Source: Opitutaceae bacterium
GTDB lineage: Bacteria > Verrucomicrobiota > Verrucomicrobiia > Opitutales > Opitutaceae
Length of the DNA: 64,000 bases
Assembly (NCBI GenBank): GCA_015075305.1
Contig: JABTUS010000005.1
Span: 310,001 to 374,000 of the forward strand
Direction of reading: 5' to 3'
Part shown: positions 35,491 to 44,808 of the stretch, one piece after another
Layout: every line of letters begins with the position of its first letter
Numbering within the stretch: position 1 is the first letter of the stretch
Made by a program: the position numbers and the translations under genes
Notes under the pieces: generated by a model
Seen by the model: the letters and a program-made list of their open reading frames with translations, nothing else
Database searches by the model: none
What the model was told of the DNA's origin: nothing

Positions 35491-35859
35491 ATGAATAGCA
35501 ATATCAACGCCCCCGAACTGATCGTATCCGGCATCCATCTCACCCTTACGCCTTCCCTGAAGACGTTCGTGCGCGAGAAATCCGAGCGATTGTTTCGCCA
35601 CCAGGAGCGCATCATGCGACTCCGGGTGGAACTGGAGTGTGATTCCAAGCAGGCAGTGGGCAATCGCTTCACCGCCAAGGGTCACATTGAAATCCATGGT
35701 CCCGACATGAATGCGTCGGTCTCATCGGATGAATGCCACAAGGCGGTCTCGCTGCTGGTCGACAAACTCGACCGCATGCTCAACAAGCGCGCCAAGGCCT
35801 ACAAATCCAGGCGACACGCCAACGAGCCAATCAGGGCGACTGCGGTCCTGCAAACGTGA
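35491..35859 (+). CDS. hpf: Ribosome hibernation/stationary-phase factor (HPF/RaiA family)
   Basis: A 122-residue short-form HPF/RaiA protein. It binds the small ribosomal subunit between the tRNA and mRNA sites and silences ribosomes in slow growth. The family pattern is complete: IVSGIHLTLTPSLKTFVREKSERLFRH, VELECDSKQ, FTAKGHIEIHGPDMNASVSSDECHKAVSLLVDKLDRMLNKRAKAYKSRR (beta-alpha-beta-beta-beta-alpha). There is no long-form C-terminal dimerisation domain. The ATG at 35491 has AAAGGA 11 nt upstream. A strong terminator follows at 35897. Confidence 0.92.
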   Translation: MNSNINAPELIVSGIHLTLTPSLKTFVREKSERLFRHQERIMRLRVELECDSKQAVGNRFTAKGHIEIHGPDMNASVSSDECHKAVSLLVDKLDRMLNKRAKAYKSRRHANEPIRATAVLQT

Positions 35860-35896
35860 CGGAGTGACCGGCCCGACCCGTCGGGCCTTTTCCGAC

Positions 35897-35928
35897 AAAA
35901 AGACCCGCCTTCAAGGGCGGGTCTTTTT
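35897..35928. terminator. Bidirectional intrinsic terminator
   Basis: A perfect 13-bp stem AAAAAGACCCGCC / GGCGGGTCTTTTT with a 6-nt loop. The A-run and T-run let it act on both strands, serving hpf (plus) and the lyase gene ending at 35956 (minus). Confidence 0.92.
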
Positions 35929-35955
35929 GTTGCCAGGCGAAGCAGCGCCCACCGG

Positions 35956-38706
35956 TCACGCCGGAGGCTCGCCGAGGAGCGCGAGGCATTCAATCGCGGC
36001 CAGGCCCCACTGCGCGGTGTCATTGGTGGATACACCCGGAAGTTCCTCGACCGGGCGGAGCACGTCCGGCCCGCGTATCGTCCTGAGTTGATCCGCGGTG
36101 AAGCGGCGCCCGCCCGGATTTCGTTCGAACTCGGACCACGCCCGACGCGCCAGGCGGCCATCAGCCATCTCCTTCGCCGCATACGCCGTGAGACGTGAAT
36201 GCCCTTGAACCAGCGGCCCGCGCACCAGCTTCCTTCCGAGCCTGTGCACCTGCTCCTCGTCACTCGCATTGTACAGTTCGCAGTACTCCAGCCAGGCTCG
36301 CTTGAACTCCGGCACGTCAAGGAGCTGTATCAGCTCCGCGCACACCTCGACCAGTCCGAAGACCGCATTGAGATGCGACGCGCCAATGTCACCGGGTTTC
36401 GCAATGGAGAATTCGCCGGTGTTGAGATTGAGCGTGGTGCCCGTGCTGAAGAATCCATGCGGCTGGTGGCCGAGCGACTTCATGCTCGCCAGCAGCCTGT
36501 CGCGCATGACCGCGCTGCCGGTCCTCTCCCACTCGGTGAGCCAGGCGCCCGCGATGGATCCCCAGTCGGTTCCCACGCTCACCCCCACACGGGTGGGATC
36601 GGTGCTTGCGCCACGGTCGAGATCGCCCGCCGATTTCGCCACCGACAGCTTTCGCCCCGGAGGAATACGCAGGAGCGCGCGCCCCGCCTCGATCTGCTCC
36701 CGCATGAGATCGCCCACCCGTTCGTCACCGGTCAGGTAATAGTAGTACCTCCGGTTGACCGCCGTGCTGATGCGAAGCTGCTTGGCGCTGCACCCCCAGT
36801 GCAGCACATTGTGACGCGATCCCAGCGGTGCGAATCGCCCGATGTGATGGACATCCACCTCACCCGTGTGACGGGTCATCGCCTCGGCAAACCGAAAGAC
36901 ATCCGCGCGTCCGGTGCGCAGGTAGTAAAGCCAGAGCCAGATGTCCGTCGAGAGCTCCGAATTGTCCCATGCGAATCCGCCCACGTCGTAACGCCACTCA
37001 TGGCGATCGGCATCATACGTGTGCATCACATCGCCATAGTTCCAGAAGCCGTACCAGCGCCGGTCCTCGCGCTGGCCAAGATAGTACGAAAAATTCAGCG
37101 CAAGCCGGTCCTCGATCACGCGGCGGGCGGCGGTTGAGCGATCCTCGGGCGACCAGAGCTCCCCGAACACTCCACAGGAATTGAGGTACGCGGAGGTCGC
37201 CACCATTTGCGGTGGATTGCGCAGGCACTCCGCAAGCGCGGCAAATCGCCTGCGGCTCGGCGTCGCCGGGAGAATCCACAGGTGCATCTCGCTCGTGCGC
37301 GCCACGCCCTCCGGATTGTCGAAACCCGGCTCGTAGTCCTCGTAGGTGATTTCCAAACCGCCGTTGTACTGCTTTTCGTACGTGTCCTGGCCCAGGCCAT
37401 CGTGATAGGGACGAAGATCCATCGGTGCGGACCTCGGCGCCCAAAGCCATAGTGTCACTTCCGCCGCCTCCTGCGTGGCGCCTCGAATGTCGAGTTGTGC
37501 GGGATGACTCTGCCAGAAATTCCTGATCCCAAAGGCCACTCCCCCCTTGGGCGATCCGAGGTAGCCCAGCCCGCCGGCCCGCTGGCCCTGCGCCGCGGTC
37601 AGCCATGTGCAATCCCCTCCTGTGCGCTTGTGCAGGTCGAATCCATCCGCGTTCGCCTGATGAAGCGTCCAGTCATTGTAGGCTGCCACGTAGCTCAACC
37701 GCGAGCTGACCGCTGTCGCCCAGGTCTCCAGCGGCGGAGTCGCCTCGCCCGCGACCTGCGCCCGTCGCACCGCCTCGCCGGGATCCCTCCGAAGTCCGGT
37801 GATGCCGCGTATCGCTTCCCCGAATACACCATCGCCCTGCCCGGAGAACCGCACATGGCGGTCGTACAGTTCGCCCTCGAGCGGCACGGAGAACCTCAGC
37901 CCGATGCCGCGGATGAAATCCCCGCGCTGCTTCCCGTCGAACATGAAGGTGTGCATCACCCGGATCGCGTCACTGCCCGCATAAAAGTAGAGCCGCACCA
38001 CAAACGGCAGCCATGCCCTGTCCGCTCCGTCCACCGAGCGGTGACGTCCCTCGATCTTCACGACCGCGCGCACGGGTCCGCTCTGCTCCAGAGTCACAGA
38101 CCCAATCTCCCCGTCAAACGCCTGCGGCTGAGCGGCTGCCTCGGGGGAATCCTGATTGAGAAGGACCAAGTGCCCGCCCCGAAGCGCCTCGCGCCCCTGG
38201 CGCAGAATCAGGGGAATCAGCACTCGACCGGATTTCGCCACGTGAACCCGCATGACTCCCGTGTCGATCTCATGGTGATCATTCATTTCCGATGCGCGTA
38301 TGGCCGTTCCCCCGGCGGCCGGCTTTCCCGGCACAAGTTCGAAATGCTCGCCGGACACCTCCCCCGCAATCGCATGAGCCGTCCATTTCAGGCTGCCGTC
38401 CGGCCATGTCGCCAGCGGCCAGTTCTGCACGGGCACCGGCTCTCCGGCGTCGGATTTCAATGCAAAGGTCGCGTCGGGACGGAACTTCCCGCGCGGCCAT
38501 GACACGCCCCAGGTCGAGCCAAACGACGCGCGGGGCGCACCACCCTCGAGCCAGTGAAGCGGCACGCCGCCGGCGGGGCCCGCCGCGGAAGACGCGGTCG
38601 ACGCCCCGGTCGATGGGGTGCGTGCGTGAAGTCCTGTGGCGAGTTTGGCAGCCGCCGTCGCAAACGCGGTCTTTCGGACAAAGTCGCGCCGTGTCAGTGA
38701 TTTCAT
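35956..38706 (-). CDS. Exo-rhamnogalacturonan lyase-like protein (YetA/PcRGLX, PL26-like), Tat exported
   Basis: A 916-residue protein with a Tat-type signal (SLTRRDFVRKTAFATAAAKLA). The next 250 residues form the YetA/PcRGLX N-terminal RIFT-barrel: GVPLHWLEGG, FGSTWGVSWPRGKF, PVPVQNWPLATWPDGSLKWTAHAI. The centre is an alpha/alpha-barrel region (WYGFWNYGDVMHTYD, HHIGRFAPLGSRHNVLHWGC) and a C-terminal beta segment ends the protein. The fungal founding member of PL26 cleaves rhamnogalacturonan I backbones exolytically by beta-elimination. ATG 38706 is preferred to GTG 38730. It is divergent from a LacI-family gene across a region holding a nested dyad, suggesting regulated use of pectic or other rhamnose-rich glycans. 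Confidence 0.8.
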   Translation of the reverse strand: MKSLTRRDFVRKTAFATAAAKLATGLHARTPSTGASTASSAAGPAGGVPLHWLEGGAPRASFGSTWGVSWPRGKFRPDATFALKSDAGEPVPVQNWPLATWPDGSLKWTAHAIAGEVSGEHFELVPGKPAAGGTAIRASEMNDHHEIDTGVMRVHVAKSGRVLIPLILRQGREALRGGHLVLLNQDSPEAAAQPQAFDGEIGSVTLEQSGPVRAVVKIEGRHRSVDGADRAWLPFVVRLYFYAGSDAIRVMHTFMFDGKQRGDFIRGIGLRFSVPLEGELYDRHVRFSGQGDGVFGEAIRGITGLRRDPGEAVRRAQVAGEATPPLETWATAVSSRLSYVAAYNDWTLHQANADGFDLHKRTGGDCTWLTAAQGQRAGGLGYLGSPKGGVAFGIRNFWQSHPAQLDIRGATQEAAEVTLWLWAPRSAPMDLRPYHDGLGQDTYEKQYNGGLEITYEDYEPGFDNPEGVARTSEMHLWILPATPSRRRFAALAECLRNPPQMVATSAYLNSCGVFGELWSPEDRSTAARRVIEDRLALNFSYYLGQREDRRWYGFWNYGDVMHTYDADRHEWRYDVGGFAWDNSELSTDIWLWLYYLRTGRADVFRFAEAMTRHTGEVDVHHIGRFAPLGSRHNVLHWGCSAKQLRISTAVNRRYYYYLTGDERVGDLMREQIEAGRALLRIPPGRKLSVAKSAGDLDRGASTDPTRVGVSVGTDWGSIAGAWLTEWERTGSAVMRDRLLASMKSLGHQPHGFFSTGTTLNLNTGEFSIAKPGDIGASHLNAVFGLVEVCAELIQLLDVPEFKRAWLEYCELYNASDEEQVHRLGRKLVRGPLVQGHSRLTAYAAKEMADGRLARRAWSEFERNPGGRRFTADQLRTIRGPDVLRPVEELPGVSTNDTAQWGLAAIECLALLGEPPA

Positions 38707-38744
38707 GGTTGTGGGTGGATTGAGTTTCACGAGCGCGCAGTCAG

Positions 38745-38785
38745 TCGATGCCGTCGCCGAAAACCGGGAGCATGCCCGGCATCGA
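38745..38785. promoter_or_regulatory. Nested dyad, candidate LacI-family operator
   Basis: Between the divergent lyase and lacI-like genes, TCGATGCCG (38745) and CGGCATCGA (38777) form a 9-bp inverted repeat that encloses CCGGG-AGCATG-CCCGG (38764-38779). The perfect palindrome ATGCC-C-GGCAT lies at 38772-38782. LacI-family operators are GC-centred palindromes of about this size, so this is a good candidate site for the adjacent regulator. Confidence 0.45.
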
Positions 38786-38941
38786 TCGACATTTTGAGGC
38801 GTCTTGGGTCATTGGGGGGAGACTGCGTGCGGTCACAGTGTTCCACCATGCGGACTCGCTGTCGAATCGCCACTTTCCAGAAAAGATCTGACAGTCATTT
38901 TTTCTTCGACCCCGGTTTCTGCGGCGATAGCGTTCAAGCTG

Positions 38942-39997
38942 ATGCCTGTGCCAACCCTGCGATCCCTGGCGCGCGAACTCGGGCTTTCGCGGACCACCGT
39001 TTCCGATGCGCTTTGCGGGTCACCGCGCGTGAAGGCGGCGACGGCTGAACGCGTGCGCGCAGCCGCAAAGGCGGCCGGGTACGAGCGCAACCCCCTCACC
39101 GGCGCCGTCATGTCGCAACTGCGCCGCTCCCGCACCCAGCAGTTCCGGGGCGTGATCGCGGCCGTGGAGATCATCGAGGAGGAACGCTCCCGCATAGCCG
39201 TCCGCTACAACAGCGCGATTCTGGCCGGGATCTCCGAGCGGGCGAACCAGATGGGATTCAACGTTGAGCGCTTTGTGGTCGGACCCCAGGGCGTGCGTAT
39301 CAAACGGCTGGATACCATTCTGCACACCCGCGGCATCCAGGCCGTTGTCCTGCTCCCCGCCAGTGGTTTCCCGGATCTGGGCGCACTGAGCTGGAACCGC
39401 TACACTGCCGTGTACACCGATTATTTCATCGACCACCCCCCGTTGCACTGCGTGTGTTCGGACCACTATCGATCGATGATCGCGCTCCTCCGCGAGCTTT
39501 TTGACCGCGGTTATCGCCGCCCCGGCCTTTTCATGGAAATCCCCCTGAGCGAGCGCCTCCAATACCGCTGGGAGGGCGCGTTTCTCGGGCTGCAGAACGC
39601 CATCCCCGGCATCACCCCGATCCCGACGCTGCGGCTGCCGGAAATCACGCGCCCTGATTTTGAATCCTGGTTCAGGCGGCATGATCCAGACGTTGTCATC
39701 GGTCACTCACCGGATGTCATCGGGTGGATGAAAGCCTGCGGCGCGCGCCTTCCAAGGAGCCATGGATTTGTCTGTCTCAATGTTCTGCGGACCAGCGGCA
39801 ACTGCGCGACGCTGGATCTGCAGACCGCCGAGCTTGGAGCACGCGCCACTGAACTTGTCGTGGGACAACTTCTCCACAACGAGCTGGGAATCCCACCCCA
39901 GCCATCCCTCACGACCATTCCCGCCAGGTTGATCGACGGCCCCACGCTGCGAAAATCCGTGAAGCCCGCTGGCACCCCGGCGACGGTCCGTGCATAG
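38942..39997 (+). CDS. LacI-family transcriptional regulator
   Basis: A 351-residue regulator. Residues 4-52 form the LacI helix-turn-helix and hinge region: TLRSLARELGLSRTTVSDALCGSPRVKAATAERVRAAAKAAGYERNP. The rest is a periplasmic-binding-protein-like effector domain (about 70-335), with the partition at RLQYRWEGAFLGLQNAIPG and a C-terminal TTIPARLIDGPTLR. The ATG at 38942 begins exactly at the domain; longer frames from 38804 have no homology. It is divergent from the PL26-like lyase and probably represses it in the absence of its sugar ligand (inference from layout). Confidence 0.9.
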   Translation: MPVPTLRSLARELGLSRTTVSDALCGSPRVKAATAERVRAAAKAAGYERNPLTGAVMSQLRRSRTQQFRGVIAAVEIIEEERSRIAVRYNSAILAGISERANQMGFNVERFVVGPQGVRIKRLDTILHTRGIQAVVLLPASGFPDLGALSWNRYTAVYTDYFIDHPPLHCVCSDHYRSMIALLRELFDRGYRRPGLFMEIPLSERLQYRWEGAFLGLQNAIPGITPIPTLRLPEITRPDFESWFRRHDPDVVIGHSPDVIGWMKACGARLPRSHGFVCLNVLRTSGNCATLDLQTAELGARATELVVGQLLHNELGIPPQPSLTTIPARLIDGPTLRKSVKPAGTPATVRA

Positions 39998-40050
39998 CGC
40001 CAACCCGGCTTTCCACCGACTCCTGCCCGGGCCCGGCGACCAACCACCGG

Positions 40051-41355
40051 TCAGTGCGCCAGCCAGTCAACGCCAGCGCGAATCAGGATGCCATTGAGCA
40101 GCATCCCGGCGAGGCCCGCGGCCGCCATCACGATCAAATCCCTGCAGATTCGCGATCCGGTCGCCACCGGTCGAATCATCCCGCGAATCAGGGGTACATT
40201 GGACAGGATGCTCGTCAGCGTGGAAAGTATGACACCGTTCACTCCAATCACGGTAGGAATCTCGTGCTGCGCCATGAGTGTGGCTGCGGAGGTGATGGCC
40301 GATGCGCTGGAGATCAATCCACCGGACATGCTCACAAAATAGAAACTCGCGGAACCAAAGTGCCGGTTGGCAAGGGCCCCCAGCACATTCAGCACCATGA
40401 AAGCGAGCCCGAACTTGAGTGCGGACCAGAGTTTGAAGGGCGATTCCAAAGGCAGGGCCGGAACGGGATCCTGCCGGGATCCGAGCGTGCGGCTCCACCA
40501 CCTGAAAATGCTCACCAGAAGCATGAGCCCCAGCGGCAGCACGCAGCGAGGCAGGGCAATGGGCGAAAAAATGCCCACGATCAGTCCATTTCTCAGGATC
40601 ATTGCTCCGGTCGAGAGAATGATCCCGCGATGCACTGAGGATTGCACTCCGGTGCCCAGCTCCCCAAGCCTTCCGCCCAGCTCAACGACCACCTTGCGGC
40701 TGTTCACCAATCCCCCGAAGAACGCCGTGATCTCCATGCCGCGCGGTCCCAGCAGCTTGAGCAGGATGTAGTTCACGAATCCAATCCCCGCGATTATGAT
40801 CACGCTCGCCCAATTTTCGCGCGGCTGCACGAGGCCCCACGGATCCACGGGTTGCGAGGGCAGAACGGGGAAAATGATGAAGGTCAGGATCGCCAGCAGA
40901 ATGCCCGATCTCAGCTCAGCGTCGGACAGACCAATGGCGAAATCGTTGATGACATTTTTCCATGCGAGCAAGGCGGCGGTGATGATGCCTGCAACCGAAG
41001 GAGTGAACACGTGCCCCTGTCCAAACAGGATTCCCGTGAACGCAACTAGCACGAGGCTCATCGAGGTGGTCAGTGTGAGCTTGCCGGCCTGAGCCATCTC
41101 CCGATGGTTCATCCACCCGACAGTAATCGCCACAAACAGCAACGCCGCTCCCCCATAGACCGGCCCCATCATCCCACCGAGGCCGCCAAGCAGGCCGGTC
41201 AGAGCAAAGGTGCGCACGCCACGCTTCTGGCTGTGCTCGCGCTCAAGGCCGATGAAGAGACCCATCGCCACCGCCATGCCGAGGCGGCTCAGCACCGTCA
41301 GGAAGGGCCACTGCAATGCCGTCTCCAACACATCGAGAACCGTTGAGTCAGGCAT
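40051..41355 (-). CDS. MgtC/SapB-DUF4010 membrane protein
   Basis: A 434-residue polytopic protein. The N-terminal MgtC/SapB domain (about 15-150) has LGMAVAMGLFIGLEREHSQK and GVRTFALTGLLGGLGG; a DUF4010 domain (about 185-430) follows, with FGGLVNSRKVVVELGGR and FYFVSMSGGLISSASAITSAATLMA. About 12 transmembrane segments are predicted. Proteins of this two-domain type are widespread but uncharacterised; MgtC relatives affect magnesium homeostasis and ATP synthase, so a transport or ion-homeostasis role is only a guess. The ATG at 41355 is chosen because the MgtC domain begins shortly after it. Confidence 0.85.
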   Translation of the reverse strand: MPDSTVLDVLETALQWPFLTVLSRLGMAVAMGLFIGLEREHSQKRGVRTFALTGLLGGLGGMMGPVYGGAALLFVAITVGWMNHREMAQAGKLTLTTSMSLVLVAFTGILFGQGHVFTPSVAGIITAALLAWKNVINDFAIGLSDAELRSGILLAILTFIIFPVLPSQPVDPWGLVQPRENWASVIIIAGIGFVNYILLKLLGPRGMEITAFFGGLVNSRKVVVELGGRLGELGTGVQSSVHRGIILSTGAMILRNGLIVGIFSPIALPRCVLPLGLMLLVSIFRWWSRTLGSRQDPVPALPLESPFKLWSALKFGLAFMVLNVLGALANRHFGSASFYFVSMSGGLISSASAITSAATLMAQHEIPTVIGVNGVILSTLTSILSNVPLIRGMIRPVATGSRICRDLIVMAAAGLAGMLLNGILIRAGVDWLAH

Positions 41356-41559
41356 AAACTCGCGTGATGCACATCTTGTCTCGCACACCAGGCAGAACTT
41401 CCGGCCCGTGTGTCCGGGCACCTTCGACCCGAAACGCGGCCGTCGCAATGGAAAAGATCACTTGCTCGGTTCCGCCATGAAACAAGTGCGCGGATTGTCC
41501 CGGTATGCTGCGATGACATCATCGCAAACCCTGCCGTGGGGACCTCCTGGAGGCCGCAG

Positions 41560-43062
41560 TCAAGCCGACTGCTCGTCGACCTTGTGAACGGCATATCTCT
41601 CGATCATGTCGTACAATGTCGGACGGCTGACGCCCAGTTCGACGGCAGCGGGCGCAATCTTGCCGCCATGCCGTCGCAGCGCCCCCTGCACCATCTCCCT
41701 TTCGAGGTCTTCCCGCGCCTCCTTCAATGAAGGGCCTGTGGAGGCTTCAGCGGATTCAAGCTCAAGATCGCGCGATGCTATGCGACTGCCTTCGGCCATG
41801 ATCACGGCGCGACGGATGCGGTTCTGCAGCTCCCGAATGTTGCCCGGCCAGGAGTGGCTGGCGATGGCACGCAGGGCTTCCCTGCTGAAAGCCAGACCCT
41901 GCCGCAGGTTCTGCGCGGCATAACGATTCAGAAACGTTCGAGCGATCAGTGCAATATCGTCTCCCCGGCTGCGCAGCGGAGGCAGCGTGATCCGGATGAC
42001 CGCGAGGCGATAAAAGAAATCCTCGCGAAAGGTCCCCGCACGCATGGCCTTCTCCAGATCGGCATTCGTCGCCGCCAGGATTCGCGTGTCCACCTTCATT
42101 TCCACACGACCGCCCACCCGCTCGATCGTCTGTTCCTGCAGAAACCGCAGCAGTTTCACCTGAATGGCCAGCGGAACATCGCCGATTTCATCCAGGAACA
42201 GCGTGCCTTTCGCGGCACTTTCGATCCGCCCCTTTCTCTGGGAGCTGGCTCCGGTGAACGCACCCTTTTCGTGCCCAAACAGCTCGCTCTCCAGCAGGGA
42301 TTCGGGGATCGCGCTGCAATTGATCGCTACGAACGGTCCATCGCGCCGCGCGCCATGGTCGTGAATGGCACGGGCCACCATTTCCTTTCCCGTGCCGCTT
42401 TCACCGAGTATCGTCACCGGGGCGTCGGAGGCCGCGACCTTTCTTATCGAAGCAAATACCGCCTGCATCGCCTGACTTGCGCCAACCATGCCCCCGAATC
42501 CGTCGGGCTCCATCTGCCGCTGCAACTCGTGAAAATCACGCTCCAGATTGGCGACGTAAAAGCAGCGCACCAGCAGCTGCCTCACTTCCTCGATGATCAA
42601 CGGCTTCGAGATCAAGTCATAGGCGCCCGCACCGATGGCCTTGAGAGCGACTTCATGGTCACCCCTGTCAGCAAGCACGACCACCTTGGTGAAGCGATCC
42701 ACCTCCAGAATTTCCCTCAAGGTGACAATCCCTCCATGCAGGTCATTCGCCGACGCCGGAGTTGAAAGTTCAAGAATGGCGACTGCCGGCCGGTGTTCAT
42801 GAACAAACGCCATTGCCGCCACCCGATCGCCCACGCACTTCACCTCATACTGCGCCGAAAGCGCTTCGCGGATTGCCTTCCATGCCCCCGCATCCCTGTC
42901 GATTATCAACAGCGCCGGTCGCGCCGCATCGCTGCGGCGCGGGCGAGATTCACTTCGCGCACCATCGCGACTCTTCTCCACCGATCGAGAGATCCCTTCG
43001 CCTCGATGACTAGTCAGAGTGGCGCAGGGGGATTCGAGATCGTTGGTTGCATGATCAGTCAT
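41560..43062 (-). CDS. PrsR-like sigma-54-dependent response regulator with degenerate receiver
   Basis: A 500-residue NtrC-type activator resembling PrsR of PEP-CTERM/exopolysaccharide systems. The receiver (about 50-175) has an atypical acidic pocket ([10 protein letters not shown]) and a Glu where the phospho-accepting Asp is expected ([10 protein letters not shown]). The AAA+ domain (about 190-430) is complete: Walker [16 protein letters not shown], the sigma-54 contact motif [15 protein letters not shown], Walker [11 protein letters not shown] and the Arg finger region. A Fis-type HTH closes the protein ([22 protein letters not shown]). It may be active without phosphorylation. The glycosyltransferase and acetyltransferase genes nearby fit exopolysaccharide control. 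Start ATG 43062. Confidence 0.85.
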   Translation of the reverse strand: MTDHATNDLESPCATLTSHRGEGISRSVEKSRDGARSESRPRRSDAARPALLIIDRDAGAWKAIREALSAQYEVKCVGDRVAAMAFVHEHRPAVAILELSTPASANDLHGGIVTLREILEVDRFTKVVVLADRGDHEVALKAIGAGAYDLISKPLIIEEVRQLLVRCFYVANLERDFHELQRQMEPDGFGGMVGASQAMQAVFASIRKVAASDAPVTILGESGTGKEMVARAIHDHGARRDGPFVAINCSAIPESLLESELFGHEKGAFTGASSQRKGRIESAAKGTLFLDEIGDVPLAIQVKLLRFLQEQTIERVGGRVEMKVDTRILAATNADLEKAMRAGTFREDFFYRLAVIRITLPPLRSRGDDIALIARTFLNRYAAQNLRQGLAFSREALRAIASHSWPGNIRELQNRIRRAVIMAEGSRIASRDLELESAEASTGPSLKEAREDLEREMVQGALRRHGGKIAPAAVELGVSRPTLYDMIERYAVHKVDEQSA

Positions 43063-43457
43063 CGGTACTTTCGCTGCGTGCGGTGCGCATGTAGAAGCGA
43101 CCAAAAGCAACGGAAATTGAGCACTTTCTAAATCTTCGGGCGCTGTCTCCTGCTGCCGATCCGGCCAGCCTGAGGATTCTGTCCATGGATGGCCTTTGAA
43201 GGCTTACAGAATTTCTTGAGAAATGAACGTTTGCCCGACCAGCCAGCCGGCAGTCAGTATCATGCCGGAAAGTCGTGGTTGCAAGTTCCACCCCGTCAAT
43301 AGAGCTGCATCGGCATTCTGCAACGTGGCGGATTTCATACACTTTTGAAAACTGCCGCCGCGATCCGTGTCGATCTAGTTGCAGTCCATCGTTTTCTCGA
43401 TGCGCTTGGGCAGGTCCCGCGCATGGCGATTTCGGCGGGCAATAGAAGCACCGAACC
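43063..43457. other. Divergent intergenic region, no gene seen
   Basis: These 395 nt separate the PrsR-like regulator (minus) from the glycosyltransferase (plus). I find no convincing ORF, RNA or repeat. I looked for a -24/-12 sigma-54 promoter (GG-N10-GC) for the plus-strand gene and found only near misses with 9 or 12 nt spacing. Confidence 0.4.
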
Positions 43458-44741
43458 ATGATCCTGCTGAGTCATCCAACTGGCACCACTCCCGCTCGCC
43501 ACGCCGCGCTGGGGCTTCAGCATGCCGGTTTGCTCGGTGAATTTTGGAACGTTTCCTACACGGCATCGGTACCCTGGTACCGGCGCATCCTGTCCCGCAA
43601 GGCCAGCGCGCCGCCTCTCGAACGAGTGTATCCCTCCGAAATCAGTGACAAGATTAGAACCATAGAATGGCGATATGCTCCCAACAGCCGAGGCAGCGGC
43701 ACGTTCCAGGAAGAGGCGGCGTTGAGGTCTCTCGACCAGAGCGTCGCCCAAAGACTTTCCTCCGCGGAATTCTCGGGAATCTATGCCTACGAAGGCGGCG
43801 CGGAATCGGGGTTTCGCACCGCGCGAGACCTCCAGGAACTGTGCATTTACGACAAGCCCTCCATCCATTGGAAGGCCGCCCAGGAATTGCTCCGGGAAGA
43901 AAGGGAATTGCAGCCGCAGTGGACGGAAACACTTGAGGAGAATTTTCCCGGCAATGAAACATGTGCGCGTCGCGACATGGAAATCTCCCTGGCCGACGTC
44001 ATCTTTGTACCAAGCGTATTTGCAAAGAACATGATCGAGCGGTACGCACGCAACCACGCTCGGATCGCAGTCGTGCCATTCGGACCCATCTCGCCGCCAT
44101 CCACGATCGCTCAGGAGCCACGGACTCCTTCAGCCCGTCTGCGTGTGCTATATGTCGGACCACTCACGCAGCGTCGTGGGCTGAGCTACCTCTTCGCGGC
44201 CATGCAGCAGCTCGAAGGAGCGGCCGAATTGACTGTTGCGGGCCAGCGCCCGGCACGCACGTGCTCCGTCCTCGACCAGGAGCTGTCAAAGGTGACTTTT
44301 GTCGATACACCGTCCGCACAGGAGATTCTCCAGCTGATGAACCAGAATGACGTGCTCGTGGTTCCCTCGTTGTTCGAGGACTCCGGGTCGGAGTTGCTCG
44401 ATGCCATGACACTCGGACTGCCAGTCATCGCGACTCCGAACAGCGCGGCCCCCGACCTGGTTACTGATGGCTCGGAGGGATTCATCGTGCCCATCCGCTC
44501 CGCCCAGGCCATAGCCGAGCGGCTGCACTTCCTGGTTCGTGAACGCGCACAGCTTGCCGAGATGAGCCAGCGCGCGGCGTCGCGCGCGCGCGAGTTCAAT
44601 TGGATACGATACGAAACCACCCTCGCCACCCGTGTATCTGAAGCTCTGGCCATCGCGGGACGAGGCCCGTGCTCCTCGTACGCACGCGCCACGCCTCCAC
44701 CCCGGCTTCCCGGTGTCGTCCCTTTCGAACAGAGAAGGTAG
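43458..44741 (+). CDS. Glycosyltransferase, GT4-like (GT-B fold)
   Basis: A 427-residue retaining glycosyltransferase. The C-terminal Rossmann domain (about 215-390) has LRVLYVGPLTQRRGLSYLFAAM, the nucleotide-sugar binding VVPSLFEDSGSELLDAMTLGLPVIAT and a SEGFIVPIRSAQAIAERL segment typical of GT4. The N-terminal acceptor domain starts at SHPTGTTPARHAALGLQHAGLLGEFW. The sugar and acceptor are unknown. Together with the WcaF-like acetyltransferase 67 nt downstream it probably builds an exopolysaccharide or lipopolysaccharide unit. The first codon is ATG at 43458 without a clear ribosome binding site. Confidence 0.88.
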   Translation: MILLSHPTGTTPARHAALGLQHAGLLGEFWNVSYTASVPWYRRILSRKASAPPLERVYPSEISDKIRTIEWRYAPNSRGSGTFQEEAALRSLDQSVAQRLSSAEFSGIYAYEGGAESGFRTARDLQELCIYDKPSIHWKAAQELLREERELQPQWTETLEENFPGNETCARRDMEISLADVIFVPSVFAKNMIERYARNHARIAVVPFGPISPPSTIAQEPRTPSARLRVLYVGPLTQRRGLSYLFAAMQQLEGAAELTVAGQRPARTCSVLDQELSKVTFVDTPSAQEILQLMNQNDVLVVPSLFEDSGSELLDAMTLGLPVIATPNSAAPDLVTDGSEGFIVPIRSAQAIAERLHFLVRERAQLAEMSQRAASRAREFNWIRYETTLATRVSEALAIAGRGPCSSYARATPPPRLPGVVPFEQRR

Positions 44742-44808
44742 GCGTACGGGCGGTTCCGTCTGTTTTGAAATTCCCCCCAAGCGCCCGGCATGCTTCGCTC
44801 GGCCCACC

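Noticed and set aside
43201-43400. Sigma-54 promoter ahead of the glycosyltransferase
   Set aside because: Only GG...GC pairs with 9 or 12 nt spacing were found; the required spacing is 10 nt.
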